Counted from the first letter of the stretch, positions 35,349 through 45,699 are shown. The stretch is 64,000 bases of DNA from Shewanella donghaensis (GCF_007567505.1 NZ_CP041783.1:310001-374000); one strand, 5' to 3'. A program made the numbers and translations. Notes: a model not told the origin generated them from the letters alone.

Positions 35349-36329
35349 ATGTCACAAGTTGTCGTTTGCGCATTATACAAGTTTGTTGCTTTGCCACATT
35401 TTGAATCACTTAAAGCGCCTTTATTAGCGCATATGGAACAGCAGGAGATTAAAGGTACCTTATTGCTCGCGAATGAGGGAATTAATGGCACAGTAGCCGG
35501 TACGCAGCAGGGTATCGATAGCTTACTGACTTGGCTGGCAACGCAAGAAGGTTTAAATGACATCGTGTGCAAATTATCATTTGATGATGAAATGCCGTTT
35601 TACCGCACGAAAGTAAAATTGAAAAAAGAAATCGTTACAATGGGCATTGAAGGTATTGATCCTCGTGAAGTGGTAGGCACCTATGTAAAACCACAAGATT
35701 GGAACAAGCTGATTTCAGATCCAGAAGTGTTATTAGTTGATACCCGTAACGACTACGAAGTTCAAATCGGTACCTTTAAAAACGCAGTCAACCCAGTCAC
35801 TGAAACCTTCAGAGAATTTCCTGAATACGTTAAAGAAAACCTCGATCCTGCGAAACACAAAAAAGTGGCTATGTTCTGTACTGGTGGAATTCGCTGTGAA
35901 AAATCGACAGCGTATCTTAAAGAGCAGGGCTTCGAAGAGGTCTATCACCTTGAAGGTGGCATTTTAAAATACCTTGAAGAAGTGAAGCAAGAGCAAAGTC
36001 TTTGGGAAGGTGAATGTTTTGTATTTGATAATCGTGTGGCCGTAAATCACGATTTAGAAAAAGGTATTTACGATCAGTGTAACGCATGCCGTATGCCTAT
36101 TACCCAAGAAGAAATGCAAACCGAGGCATTTGTGCAAGGTGTTAGTTGCCCACATTGTATTGATAGTGTGTCAGATGAGCAGCGTCAACGTTTTATTGAA
36201 CGTGAAAGACAAGTTCAATTAGCTAAGCAACGTGGTGAAGCTCATATCGGTAGCGATGTTAAACAAGTCATTAAACAAAGACGTCAGCACAAAGAAACAT
36301 TGAAGCAAGCTCAAAACGAAGCTAAGTAA
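35349..36329 (+). CDS. trhO: tRNA uridine-34 hydroxylase TrhO (YceA)
   Basis: 326 residues. It makes 5-hydroxyuridine at the wobble base of certain tRNAs. ATG 35349 has GCGGAG upstream; the longer frame from 35268 starts in a hydrophobic leader-like segment. The N-terminal domain ([11 protein letters not shown]) is followed by a rhodanese domain with the catalytic Cys177 in [11 protein letters not shown] and then CNACRMPI and CPHC at the C-terminus. A lysine/glutamine-rich tail follows. Confidence 0.94.
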   Translation: MSQVVVCALYKFVALPHFESLKAPLLAHMEQQEIKGTLLLANEGINGTVAGTQQGIDSLLTWLATQEGLNDIVCKLSFDDEMPFYRTKVKLKKEIVTMGIEGIDPREVVGTYVKPQDWNKLISDPEVLLVDTRNDYEVQIGTFKNAVNPVTETFREFPEYVKENLDPAKHKKVAMFCTGGIRCEKSTAYLKEQGFEEVYHLEGGILKYLEEVKQEQSLWEGECFVFDNRVAVNHDLEKGIYDQCNACRMPITQEEMQTEAFVQGVSCPHCIDSVSDEQRQRFIERERQVQLAKQRGEAHIGSDVKQVIKQRRQHKETLKQAQNEAK

Positions 36330-36364
36330 TGTTGTAAACTACGCTAACTTTATAAATTAGATTG

Positions 36365-36397
36365 AAAGCATCCATCGTCATATGGGTGCTTTTTTTG
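36365..36397 (+). terminator. trhO terminator
   Basis: AAAGCATCCA pairs with TGGGTGCTTT (one G-U), followed by T7 in all, 35 bp after the stop. Confidence 0.82.
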
Positions 36398-36556
36398 TGG
36401 TCGTATTTCGAAAGACGATCACTACAAAAACTATTAATTTTAAAACAGATTGGTGATTTTAACGGCGAAAGATAGTTTATTGCTAAAGTGAATAAGATCT
36501 ATTAATCAGCATATGTTATTTTTAGCGTTGATTTAGAAATATAGAGTTGAAAGTTA

Positions 36557-37921
36557 ATGTTTATTGGTTTTGATTACGGCAGTGCAAACTGCTCAGTGGG
36601 TTTTGAGCAAGAAGGAAAAGTAACACTCGTACCAATTAATGGTGACAGTTGTTTCTTGTCTTCGACCTTATATGCCATGGATAGAGAACTTATCGCTGAG
36701 GCTGTTTATCATCGCATTGCAGATGACCTAAAACCCGAATTTGGCAAGTTGCGAGCCGCGCAATTAAGCCGCGCAAGATTAGTACGGCACGATTTACATA
36801 TCTACCCAGAAGATCAGGTGGTTTTTGTTGGCGCAGAAGCCATCGATGCTTACTTAGAATTACCCGATGAAGGTTTCTATGTCCGGTCGCCAAAATCATT
36901 TTTGGGTGCCAGTGGCTTAAGGGTAGAGCAAGTCGCGCTATTTGAAGATATCGTCACCTTGATGATGCTTGAAGTCATGTCTCGCGCTAAAGCGCATATT
37001 AACGAGCCGATTACTAAAGCTGTGATTGGCAGACCGGTAAACTTCCAGGGGGTTGGCGGCGAAAAGAGTAATGTACAAGCACAGGCTATTCTTGAAACTG
37101 CCGCTAAAAGAGCAGGTTTTGAGCAAGTGAGTTTCTTATTCGAGCCAATGGCTGCCGCAATGGATTACGAAGCGTCAATGACATCCCATAAAACTGTTTT
37201 AGTTGTTGATGTTGGCGGTGGTACAACCGATTGTTCAATGGTAAAAATGGGACCTAATTTACAACATAAAACCGATCGAAGTGATGATGTATTAGGCCAC
37301 AGTGGTCAACGTGTTGGCGGCAACGATCTTGATATTGCAGTCGCAATGAACTGCTTTATGCCGCATTTAGGGCTAGGTTCTAAACTCAAAAATAATCTCA
37401 CAGTACCGCGCCAACCGTTTTGGAATGGGGTCGCGGTAAATGATATCAGTGCACAGCGAGAATTTAGCTCCTTGGCTACGGCAAAATTAATTGATGTACT
37501 TGTCAAAGATGCCGAGCAACCTGAGTTAATCAAACGGCTTAAAGCACTCAGATTACATCAAATGAGCTATCAATTTGTTCGCCAAGCTGAGCAGTGCAAA
37601 ATTGGTTTATCACAACAGTCAGCGTTCGATACCGATTTATCATTTATTGAAACAGGTTTTGGAATTAATGTAGCGCAAAAAGCATTCGAAATCGCAGTGC
37701 ATCAACCCGTTACCAAGCTAATTAATATCATGAATCAAGCTGTTGAGGCTGCTGGAGTCAATCCTGATGTGGTGTATGTGACAGGTGGCACAGCTAAAAG
37801 TCCCGTTATTCACCAATGTATTTCATCACAATTCACCGACGCGGAAATTGTCGTCGGTGATCATTTTGGTAGTGTGACTAGCGGCTTAGTTCGCTGGGCG
37901 GGTAAAGTTTTTCAACCCTAG
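36557..37921 (+). CDS. yegD: Hsp70-family protein YegD
   Basis: 454-residue Hsp70/actin-like ATPase. The nucleotide site elements are FIGFDYGSANCSVG (phosphate 1), LVVDVGGGTTDCSMV (phosphate 2) and VYVTGGTAKSP (adenosine). The N-terminal domain has the YegD-specific RSPKSFLGASG. It lacks the C-terminal substrate-binding domain of DnaK, as usual for this family. Client and role are not known. Confidence 0.92.
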   Translation: MFIGFDYGSANCSVGFEQEGKVTLVPINGDSCFLSSTLYAMDRELIAEAVYHRIADDLKPEFGKLRAAQLSRARLVRHDLHIYPEDQVVFVGAEAIDAYLELPDEGFYVRSPKSFLGASGLRVEQVALFEDIVTLMMLEVMSRAKAHINEPITKAVIGRPVNFQGVGGEKSNVQAQAILETAAKRAGFEQVSFLFEPMAAAMDYEASMTSHKTVLVVDVGGGTTDCSMVKMGPNLQHKTDRSDDVLGHSGQRVGGNDLDIAVAMNCFMPHLGLGSKLKNNLTVPRQPFWNGVAVNDISAQREFSSLATAKLIDVLVKDAEQPELIKRLKALRLHQMSYQFVRQAEQCKIGLSQQSAFDTDLSFIETGFGINVAQKAFEIAVHQPVTKLINIMNQAVEAAGVNPDVVYVTGGTAKSPVIHQCISSQFTDAEIVVGDHFGSVTSGLVRWAGKVFQP

Positions 37922-38013
37922 AATTGAATATTAGCCGACTCGATACAATACTTTTTAAGAACAGAATATGGTCAATGCAGTCGTTTAACTATATTGACCG
38001 ATTAAGGATAAGT

Positions 38014-38523
38014 ATGAATTTTTCAAGTATAACAATCACCAAATGCAAAATAACAAAATTAACTGCGGCGTTAATTATCGCTAGCACCAGTTTATTAACC
38101 ATGAGTTGCAGTGACGATGTAGGTAAGGTGAGTTTAGGAATGTTTACCACCAAAGACATTAAGCTTAATAAAATGGTAGACCCGATTGTGACTGGCGTTA
38201 CTTGCCATGTAGCTAGCATCGAGGCCGATTTAAGTTTTTCAGATCCATCTGACTCTTCAATATCTTGCCGCCAAACAGGTGAAATTACCCCGCAAATGAT
38301 TGAGGCGATCGATAAGTCTGGTTCTGGTGAGATAGTCTTCAAAAAGTCTAAAAGTATTTTCTTTAAAACTATGAAAATTAGACGTATTTTAGATGCGGAA
38401 AATCAAACACTCATGTATGTGTCTTATTCAACCAAAGAAACATCAGGCAGTTATAAGCACAGCTTGTCTACTGTGCCACTTTGGGGCACTAAAGCATACC
38501 GTCAAGGCCAACCTGCATTATAA
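38014..38523 (+). CDS. creA: CreA family protein
   Basis: 169 residues. ATG 38014 has AAGGA; the frame from 37924 is longer but unsupported. A hydrophobic leader ends in TMSC, possibly a weak lipobox. The conserved CreA segments are KDIKLNKMVDPIVTGVTCHV, DPSDSSISCRQTGEI, FFKTMKIRRI and STVPL. Periplasmic protein of unknown function; the gene was named for its E. coli locus, not for catabolite control. Confidence 0.9.
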   Translation: MNFSSITITKCKITKLTAALIIASTSLLTMSCSDDVGKVSLGMFTTKDIKLNKMVDPIVTGVTCHVASIEADLSFSDPSDSSISCRQTGEITPQMIEAIDKSGSGEIVFKKSKSIFFKTMKIRRILDAENQTLMYVSYSTKETSGSYKHSLSTVPLWGTKAYRQGQPAL

Positions 38524-38546
38524 TGAGTGCTGAATAATTCATTAAC

Positions 38547-38566
38547 AAGACCTCAAATGAGGTCTT
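38547..38566. repeat. Small hairpin between creA and the zinc-ribbon gene
   Basis: AAGACCTCA-AA-TGAGGTCTT, perfect but with no T-run following. Likely a 3' stabiliser or weak terminator for creA. Confidence 0.5.
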
Positions 38567-38601
38567 ACATAAATGAGCTAAATAGCTAACGAGGAAGGGA
38601 A

Positions 38602-39084
38602 ATGGATTGTCCTTATTGTAAACATCAACTTCATGCTGACGCACTCAAGTGTGGTCATTGTTTAGAATATCTATCAGAACATGTTTGTCCTGATTGTCAG
38701 AGCTCGTTACCTAAAGATGCCGTTGTGTGCCGTCATTGTCATTATCTATTCAGTCAAATTTCAATTAATACCACAGAATTAACGATGGCGTTTAAGGGCG
38801 AATTAATCGCATCGGTGTTATTACGGTTCAGATTATTACCGCAAGAAATTACCACTGATGTCGACAAAATTTGTATCAACGCCCCTGGCTTATTCCGTTT
38901 ATGGAACAACGCCGATGAAGTTCCTTGGAATAAAATCGCAGGATTTAATTATCGTAGCGGCATTATTTGGGATCGCATTGAAATTGAAACCCGAGGTCAA
39001 AAGCCTAGTGTCGTAATCGGTTTATCGAAAGCGAACAGTGAACAATTACGTAAAGTGCTGCAATCAATTGTGAATGCAAATTAA
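38602..39084 (+). CDS. Double zinc-ribbon protein of unknown function
   Basis: 160 residues. The first 50 contain four CxxC-type pairs (CPYC, CGHC, CPDC, CRHC), making two zinc ribbons. The rest is a beta-rich domain with WNNADEVPWNKIAGFNYR, reminiscent of PH-like membrane-associated domains. GAGGAAGGG precedes the ATG. No membrane helix. I do not recognise a characterised relative. Confidence 0.7.
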   Translation: MDCPYCKHQLHADALKCGHCLEYLSEHVCPDCQSSLPKDAVVCRHCHYLFSQISINTTELTMAFKGELIASVLLRFRLLPQEITTDVDKICINAPGLFRLWNNADEVPWNKIAGFNYRSGIIWDRIEIETRGQKPSVVIGLSKANSEQLRKVLQSIVNAN

Positions 39085-39461
39085 GGACTTTAAACCTTAT
39101 CTTAATTGATGAGAGCCTTGGCTTATTGGATTCAGAAGGAAAATTATATAATCACTGCTAATAGCTGATTGTTAATAAAGGCTTGTAGATTTGATGTACG
39201 TCTCGACGATATGTTGAACAGTGCCATGACGGTATTGATAGATGCAAATAGACGCCGATCTTACCAGTTATAATTGTGTTCCTATTCAGTGAACATTTCA
39301 CATGGTACTTAAAATGTGGATTGATAAAATTATATACAGGTCTGATAAAGAGGTGCTTTCTCAATAAAATTCTGCCATCTTTTAATAAAGCATCAATTTC
39401 AAAAAGATAAGTTTAAAACAGAAAGAGATTCGGTTTGGAGTCCCTTTTTCTAGGAGGTTAT
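39085..39461. other. Intergenic region upstream of the LysR gene
   Basis: 377 bp in which I see no supported gene, terminator or recognisable site. Open frames on either strand are short, lack ribosome sites and match no family I know. Confidence 0.5.
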
Positions 39462-40403
39462 TTGCTAACAGAACGTGCTAGCCAAATGGTAATTTTTTAT
39501 TACTTAATTCGAAACGGTAGTTTTACCATTGCCGCTAAGCAATTAGGGGTTTCGGTATCTCATGTAAGTAAACAAATCGTGAAGTTAGAAGCTGAATTGA
39601 ATGTGAAGCTTGTTCAACGCACAACTCGAACTGTTTCAGCAACGCCTGCAGGAGAACAGTTTTTACAATCTTGTACTGTAATTGTTGGTGCAGTTGAAGA
39701 TGCGCAAAATTTAATTGAGGGCGAGCGGGATGAAGTTTCTGGCGCCTTAAGGATAGGTATTGCTCAGTCATTTGGTACTTTACATATTATTCCACTTATT
39801 GAAGAACTTCGAGCCGCCTATCCCCTTTTGGAAATTGAAGTAAGTCTATTTGATGATTACGTTGATATGGTTGAGGTTGGTCTCGATCTTTGGATCACGA
39901 ATTTGGAACAATTACCTGAAGGTTACGTTGCGCAACGATTAACATATACCCGATTTGTGCTTGTCGCAGCCCCTAGCTACTTGACTCAACATTCTACGCC
40001 ATATACTCCTCAAGATTTATTGGCGCACAATTGCTTGGTCTATCACAGCCGCCAACGGGATTATAGCACTTGGCGGTTTAGCCAAAACAATGAAGAACTT
40101 TGTGTCAATGTTACTGGGAATTATCAGGTAGATCTTGCTGAGGCTGTTCGTAACGCGGCTATATCAGGGTGGGGAGTGGCGTATCTAGCAACGTATCTGT
40201 TAAAAGATGAATTTCGTAAAGGCGAGTTAATTCAATTGCTACCAGATTGGGAGGCGAGTCAGAAAATGTCGTTTTATGCAGTTTATCCAAGCAGAAAGCA
40301 CAAACCTAAAAAGCTCGCGGTCGCTATAGACTTTTTTAAACACAGATTAGGACAGTATCCCTATTGGGATAAGTCGTTAAAGTCGTCAATTCGTTTGTAC
40401 TAG
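39462..40403 (+). CDS. LysR-family transcriptional regulator
   Basis: About 313 residues. The N-terminal winged helix is clear: MVIFYYLIRNGSFTIAAKQL, then VSHVSKQIVKLEAELNVKL and RTTRTVSATPAG. The C-terminal effector-binding domain is of the PBP2 type (LRIGIAQSFGTLHIIPLIEEL). TTG 39462 sits just after AGGAGG and is preferred over TTG 39435. No divergent target gene is next to it; nupC follows on the same strand after 240 bp. Effector unknown. Confidence 0.88.
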   Translation: MLTERASQMVIFYYLIRNGSFTIAAKQLGVSVSHVSKQIVKLEAELNVKLVQRTTRTVSATPAGEQFLQSCTVIVGAVEDAQNLIEGERDEVSGALRIGIAQSFGTLHIIPLIEELRAAYPLLEIEVSLFDDYVDMVEVGLDLWITNLEQLPEGYVAQRLTYTRFVLVAAPSYLTQHSTPYTPQDLLAHNCLVYHSRQRDYSTWRFSQNNEELCVNVTGNYQVDLAEAVRNAAISGWGVAYLATYLLKDEFRKGELIQLLPDWEASQKMSFYAVYPSRKHKPKKLAVAIDFFKHRLGQYPYWDKSLKSSIRLY

Positions 40404-40643
40404 CTTCCACTTTTATTTCATTGATACTGGCAGATGATTGTTTCTCTGGTAACAAGTTTGATTTCCATAGGGAAATAATAAAGTGATTTCTCATAATTAA
40501 CCATATTAAATCAATTACTTGATAATGGCCGGTAAACATAGAACTCCCATTTTTTCAATGTGATAACAACCCTCACTTGCATCTCTGAATCTCACCCCTA
40601 CAATGCGCGTTTTCTTTGTTTGAATATAAATAGAAGACGTTAA

Positions 40644-41849
40644 ATGACATCAATTTTAGGTATTATTGCCATACTGGTTACGGCTTGGCTACTATCAACT
40701 AATCGTAAGAATATCCCTTTTAGAACCGTTTCATTGGCGTTTCTTTTACAGATATTCTTTGCTTTTTTAGTTTTATATGTGCCAGCAGGACAAAATGCGC
40801 TTAACAGCGTCACAGAAGTCGTATCGGGTCTAATTGGCTATGGCCAGCATGGTATTAATTTCATGTTCGGTAGTCTAGCAGATGGCAGCAATGGGTTTGT
40901 TTTCGCGATTAACGTATTGGGCGTGATTATTTTCTTCTCTGCACTTATTTCTGCGCTATACCATATTGGTATTATGACTAAAGTGATCAACTTTATCGGC
41001 GGGGGCTTGCAAAAACTGTTAGGTACGGGGCGTGCTGAGTCACTCTCGGCCACGGCGAATATTTTTGTTGGCATGGTTGAAGCGCCTTTAGTCGTTAAAC
41101 CTTACTTAAAAAAAATGAGTGACTCTCAGTTTTTCGCAGTGATGACTTGTGGTTTGGCTTCTGTCGCGGGTGGCACATTAGTGGGTTATGCCTCGCTCGG
41201 TGTCGATATGAACTTTCTTATTGCTGCAGCCTTTATGTCCGCTCCGGCTGGCCTATTAATGGCTAAAATTTTGGTTCCGCCAAGTGCTGATGAAACTCAA
41301 TTAGATGATGAGACCGAAGTCGAGATCCCTAGAGCTGCTAATGTTGTTGAAGCAATGGCTGACGGCGCTATGTCGGGTGTACGAATTGCGGTCGCTATAG
41401 GCGCGACCTTATTAGCCTTTATCAGTGTGATAGCTCTACTCGATGGCCTGTTGGGGCACTTTGGTTCATGGTTTGGTATTCAGTTGAGTTTTGGACTGAT
41501 TATGGGCTACTTGTTTGCTCCAGTGGCCTGGCTAATTGGTATTCCTTGGCACGAAGCGATTACAGCAGGTACTCTGATCGGTACTAAAGTTGTTGTGAAT
41601 GAATTTGTAGCCTTTATTCAACTGATGGAAGTTAAAGAGCAGTTAAGTGAACATTCTCAAGCTATTGTGACATTTGCTCTTTGTGGTTTTGCGAATATAT
41701 CAACCATGGCGATATTGATTGGTGGTTTAGGAAGTATGATACCTGAGCGTCGTAGCTTTATTTCTAAAAATGGCGCGAAAGCAATTACTGCAGGTGTATT
41801 AGCAAACTTAATGAGCGCTGCAATTGCTGGTGTGATTTTATCCTTTTAA
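40644..41849 (+). CDS. nupC: Concentrative nucleoside transporter NupC
   Basis: 401 residues with eight to ten membrane helices. It imports nucleosides with a cation gradient. The family motifs are ANIFVGMVEAPLVVKPYL, VAGGTLVGYASLGVD, GTKVVVNEFVAFIQL and CGFANISTMAILIGGLG. Single gene with a strong terminator. Confidence 0.94.
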   Translation: MTSILGIIAILVTAWLLSTNRKNIPFRTVSLAFLLQIFFAFLVLYVPAGQNALNSVTEVVSGLIGYGQHGINFMFGSLADGSNGFVFAINVLGVIIFFSALISALYHIGIMTKVINFIGGGLQKLLGTGRAESLSATANIFVGMVEAPLVVKPYLKKMSDSQFFAVMTCGLASVAGGTLVGYASLGVDMNFLIAAAFMSAPAGLLMAKILVPPSADETQLDDETEVEIPRAANVVEAMADGAMSGVRIAVAIGATLLAFISVIALLDGLLGHFGSWFGIQLSFGLIMGYLFAPVAWLIGIPWHEAITAGTLIGTKVVVNEFVAFIQLMEVKEQLSEHSQAIVTFALCGFANISTMAILIGGLGSMIPERRSFISKNGAKAITAGVLANLMSAAIAGVILSF

Positions 41850-41869
41850 CGATTTTTTACGTACATAAT

Positions 41870-41905
41870 AAATTCAAGTGTTATTAAAACACTTGAATTT
41901 TTTTT
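41870..41905 (+). terminator. nupC terminator
   Basis: AAATTCAAGTGTT-ATTAA-AACACTTGAATTT, a 13-bp stem followed by more T (T8 in all). Confidence 0.92.
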
Positions 41906-41984
41906 GTGTATTAATTTACATTTTAATGACGCCTATTATGTGTAGCACATAACAAAATTATGAGATACAGGAGTGTCAAAATAT

Positions 41985-42038
41985 ATGAAGAATAGGATAT
42001 CTGAAAATTTGTCTTTATCATTACTTGCTGCAACTTAA
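41985..42038 (+). other. Possible 17-codon leader-like frame
   Basis: ATG 41985 with AGGAG about 12 bases upstream encodes MKNRISENLSLSLLAAT and then stops. It looks like the beginning of a signal peptide cut short, so it could be a decayed gene start or pure chance. Confidence 0.2.
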
Positions 42039-42132
42039 CTATTTACACTTGTGTCGTAATGTAAAAGGTCTTGTCTTTAATTTGTGCTTATAATTACAAC
42101 TTATTAAATGACAAGTATCTGAAGTGGCTCAA

Positions 42133-43230
42133 TTAAACTGGAAAGACTTTATTTCGACCATTATCTTTCGCTAAATATAGTTGAACGTCTGCTTTTTTGT
42201 ATAATTCATCAATAGTAGTAACGCTGTCGGTTATCTCTGCAATGCCAATACTGACAGTGATTTCAATTGATGTATTGTTATAAATAAAGTTCTTTTCATC
42301 TATCGTTGACCGTATTTTTTCAGCAATCACCTTAGCGCCATTGAGTGATGTATAATTGAGTAAAATGGCAAATTCTTCACCGCCCACTCGGGCAAAAATA
42401 TCACTTTCTCGCATTAGGTTTTCTATAGAATTTGTAAGGTTTACTAAAATAAAATCACCACCTTGATGACCATAATGATCATTAACATCCTTAAAGTAAT
42501 CAATATCAAGCATTAAAAGTGAGACTTTATTTTGTTCTCGTGATGCCATAGATATTATACCTTTAGCTACTTCAAAAAAATAACGCCTATTATATATATT
42601 GGTGAGATTGTCCATTATTGATAATCTTCGAAATTCTTCGGCACTTTTTTCTAACTCATCATGGGCTTCTATGCTAGATATTCGACTATTTAACATGGAT
42701 TTTGATAATAAAATAGTTGCAGGAATATAGATGATAATGAACGCTAATAAGGCCAGATGCTGATATTCGCCATAATAAAGCATAATGGCTACCTGCGGCG
42801 TAATCATCGAAAAAAAGAAAAACAAATAGGCTCGGTAGAGTGACGACATAGACAATGTAGCCGCTGTGACAATGCCAATTGATAGGATAAAACCCACAAA
42901 CTCAAATGGTTGGTGTGCATAAATAATGAGAAATACCGATGAGACCGTCCACATAAACGCTTGATATACGTTTAAAACTATAAATATTGTTTCATTGCTA
43001 TTGAGTTTACTTTGGTCCTTTTTTTCTAAGTTTAGGGCAAACATTTTTGCATTATAACATCGGCACATTGCTAATAATAATTGTAAAAAAAACCAAGTTA
43101 ACAAAATAGTAAATGGAATGAATTTGATAAATATCAAAAAAAAAGTAGCAGAAACAATCAGCATTGCGACCATTGCTCTAGGTGTTTGCTCTATGACATC
43201 TTTTATCAGTTTTGGGTGAACAGTAGACAT
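42133..43230 (-). CDS. Membrane-bound diguanylate cyclase (GGDEF)
   Basis: 365 residues. Five or six hydrophobic helices in the first ~190 residues form a membrane sensor of no named type. A short linker (AHDELEKSAEEFRRLS) leads into the GGDEF domain with DNLTNIYNRR, LLMLDIDYFKDVND and the active-site loop RVGGEEF. RESD five residues before the loop is an RxxD inhibitory site, so product feedback is expected. GGAGA precedes the ATG. Single gene. Confidence 0.92.
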   Translation of the reverse strand: MSTVHPKLIKDVIEQTPRAMVAMLIVSATFFLIFIKFIPFTILLTWFFLQLLLAMCRCYNAKMFALNLEKKDQSKLNSNETIFIVLNVYQAFMWTVSSVFLIIYAHQPFEFVGFILSIGIVTAATLSMSSLYRAYLFFFFSMITPQVAIMLYYGEYQHLALLAFIIIYIPATILLSKSMLNSRISSIEAHDELEKSAEEFRRLSIMDNLTNIYNRRYFFEVAKGIISMASREQNKVSLLMLDIDYFKDVNDHYGHQGGDFILVNLTNSIENLMRESDIFARVGGEEFAILLNYTSLNGAKVIAEKIRSTIDEKNFIYNNTSIEITVSIGIAEITDSVTTIDELYKKADVQLYLAKDNGRNKVFPV

Positions 43231-43659
43231 AAGTCTCCAAGAGCTGCGTCATTTATCCAGAGTAAACGATTTACACAGTTGCTTAAAATTAGCCGACTTT
43301 AGACAGCTATTTATGCACAATTATCATTATTTGAATCTACATAAAAATGCATTAATACAGTAGATTAGATGGTTGTATTAATCATAGGACCCTTATTGAT
43401 AACTGTCTAGAGATTGAGCATGTTTTGTTATGTATGTTTTGAGGTCAGTCTAAAGTCTCAGATGCGGAAATTAATGGTTGATAAGTCCATTTTTAGACGT
43501 GGAAAGTTAGTTCTATAAATCTAGCATGAAATGGGTCAGGTTATGGCCTGTTAAAACTTTTACATTAACAGGTTAAGTTGATAGGTTTAATTGAATGTAT
43601 TTTAGGTAGATATTGACCCTAGAGTTTGATCAAAAGCTGTGATTTGTAAGGAACATTTA
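43231..43659. other. Intergenic region GGDEF / lipoprotein gene
   Basis: 429 bp, divergent. The only structure I see is CCTGTTAA (43547-43554) pairing with TTAACAGG (43565-43572). No supported gene. Confidence 0.5.
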
Positions 43660-44364
43660 GTGCTAATTAAAATGAGGTTTAAGTACAGTGTTTTGGCTCT
43701 GTTTATCACCAGCTTAAGTTCCTGCGCGCCTATTCCAAGGGATTATCATATGCCCTACTATGAAGGCGGTGAGTTGAAAACAACGGGGTGTGGTAGCTCT
43801 GGTCCTGCAGAACGAATTACAATTTCATTATCCTCTGGTGTTGAAATAACAGTACAAAGTTCCAGTACAGATTTAAGTAAAAACTCAAGTAAAGGCTCAA
43901 GTAAAGAGTCACGTAACGAATTAAGTGAAAAGTATACCAATTTCTACCTTTACGCTAATATCACGGCGCCTGATAGCGTCGAATTCTCATTTGTGAGTAA
44001 TGAAGTCATCATTAGTGATAATTTGACGAGCAGGCAGTGGGTGCTAACAATAACAGAGCTGTATACCTCACCTGATAATGTTAGCAGTCAACATGAACTG
44101 GGTATGTACTTTAAACATAGTAATTTACTTGTTCCTGCAACGACTACGATTATCGGAAAATCATATATCCATGAAACTTGGTTCAAAGATAGAAAGTACA
44201 ATTTCGGCGCATCTATAAGCATATCCACTAAAGAGGTCGACACTTATTTAACCGATTTCAGTGTGTCTTTTCCTTCTTTAATCATTAATGGCATATCTAG
44301 TGATTTAAAACCAATAAGGTTTAAGCACGTAAAGTATATCGGGATAACCCCATTAAATTGTTAA
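43660..44364 (+). CDS. Hypothetical lipoprotein
   Basis: About 234 residues. GTG 43660 follows AAGGA with seven bases spacing. Lipobox LSSC gives lipidated Cys22. Residues ~65-90 repeat a Ser/Lys motif (LSKNSSKGSSKESRN), probably a flexible linker. The remainder looks beta-rich with no motif I recognise. It converges on metC and shares its terminator. Function unknown. Confidence 0.65.
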   Translation: MLIKMRFKYSVLALFITSLSSCAPIPRDYHMPYYEGGELKTTGCGSSGPAERITISLSSGVEITVQSSSTDLSKNSSKGSSKESRNELSEKYTNFYLYANITAPDSVEFSFVSNEVIISDNLTSRQWVLTITELYTSPDNVSSQHELGMYFKHSNLLVPATTTIIGKSYIHETWFKDRKYNFGASISISTKEVDTYLTDFSVSFPSLIINGISSDLKPIRFKHVKYIGITPLNC

Positions 44365-44423
44365 GCATCGCAAGATAGTAAAGTTATTATCTGACATCGG
44401 GAAGATGTAAAATATAAAGCGTC

Positions 44424-44460
44424 AAAAAAGGCCAAGTATAAAAATATACTCGGCCTTTTT
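44424..44460. terminator. Bidirectional terminator before metC
   Basis: AAAAAGGCC..AGTATA and TATACT..GGCCTTTTT arms (one internal A/C mismatch) with A and T runs on both sides. Confidence 0.88.
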
Positions 44461-44502
44461 ATTATCGTTAACCTTATATTTTAACGAGATTCTTTTCAAC
44501 TA

Positions 44503-45699
44503 TTAGCGCTTTGATTCAACAGCGTTATAACGCTCAAATGCTGCAGTTAAGTCAGCAATAAGATCATCAGGATCTTCAAGGCCAATATGTAATCGAATTA
44601 GTGGCTTGCTGGCATCCCAACGGGTTGCTGTTCTTAGCTTATCAATGCCAAACACCCCAAGGATTAAACTCTCATAACCGCCCCAAGAAAAGCCCATTTT
44701 GAAATGACGCATGTTTTCAACAAATGCCGTCACTGAGGCGAGGTTGCCTTGTTTGAGTACGAATGAGAATAAGCCATTACCGCCGCTAAAATCTCGCTTG
44801 AAAAACTCATGACCAGGACAAGTATCAAAAGCGGGGTGTCGCATATGATCAACTTCAGGTCTTGTGGCTAACCAATTAGCAACCTTTAAGGCATTTTTAT
44901 CATGCTGCGCTAATCTCACACCTAAAGTACGTAAACCCCTAGCGGCAAGATAGACATCATCTGGTGAGGTTGTTTGACCCATGATGTAACTGTTTTCACG
45001 CAGTTGTGCCCAGCAAGCTTCATTAGCTGTTGCTGTGCCCATCATCACATCTGAGTGGCCAACAATGTATTTGGTTGCGGCTTGAATTGAAATATCGACG
45101 CCCATTTCAAATGGACGGCAATTGATAGGTGAAGCCCAAGTATTATCGAGCATTACCACCACATCATGTTCATGGGCGATTCGACTTAAAGTAGGGACAT
45201 CTTGGATTTCCATGGTGATAGAACCTGGAGACTCTAGAAACAACACTTTGGTGTTAGGTTTTATTAGGTCTTTAATGCCTGCACCGATAAGAGGGTCGTA
45301 GTAGGTGGTTTCAATGCCAAAGCCAGCTAACAGCTTATTACATAAATCGCGAGTGGGTTCGTATGCACTGTCGACCATTAATAAATGATCGCCACTTTTT
45401 AGAAATGATAATAACGCCCCACTGATGGCACCTGATCCTGATGGATATAATGCGGTGCCAGCGCCACCTTCAAGTTCACTGATGGCTTGTTGAAATGAGA
45501 AGTGAGTTGGAGTGCCACGGCGGCCATAAAACATTTCGCCATTGGTTTTGTTTTTGATGGCAAAACGCATTTCATCCATGGTGTCAAAAACCACGGTTGA
45601 AGCGCGAAAAACGGGCGGGTTTATAATCCCTTTGGTGTATTTCTTTTCTCTGCCGACACTAACAATTTGAGTGGCTAATTTGTCTTGCTGATTGCTCAT
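44503..45699 (-). CDS. metC: Cystathionine beta-lyase
   Basis: 398-residue PLP enzyme that cleaves cystathionine to homocysteine, pyruvate and ammonia in methionine synthesis. The PLP lysine lies in SIQAATKYIVGHSDVMMG; the N-terminus has INPPVFRASTVVFDT and the active-site region MFYGRRGTPT. C-terminal FSWGGYESLI is typical of MetC. GGGAATG precedes the ATG. Related gamma-lyases cannot be excluded from sequence alone. Confidence 0.9.
   Translation of the reverse strand: MSNQQDKLATQIVSVGREKKYTKGIINPPVFRASTVVFDTMDEMRFAIKNKTNGEMFYGRRGTPTHFSFQQAISELEGGAGTALYPSGSGAISGALLSFLKSGDHLLMVDSAYEPTRDLCNKLLAGFGIETTYYDPLIGAGIKDLIKPNTKVLFLESPGSITMEIQDVPTLSRIAHEHDVVVMLDNTWASPINCRPFEMGVDISIQAATKYIVGHSDVMMGTATANEACWAQLRENSYIMGQTTSPDDVYLAARGLRTLGVRLAQHDKNALKVANWLATRPEVDHMRHPAFDTCPGHEFFKRDFSGGNGLFSFVLKQGNLASVTAFVENMRHFKMGFSWGGYESLILGVFGIDKLRTATRWDASKPLIRLHIGLEDPDDLIADLTAAFERYNAVESKR

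Noticed and set aside
39158..39364. 68-codon minus-strand frame in the gap before the LysR gene
   Set aside because: No ribosome site, no terminator and no recognisable family; left as intergenic.
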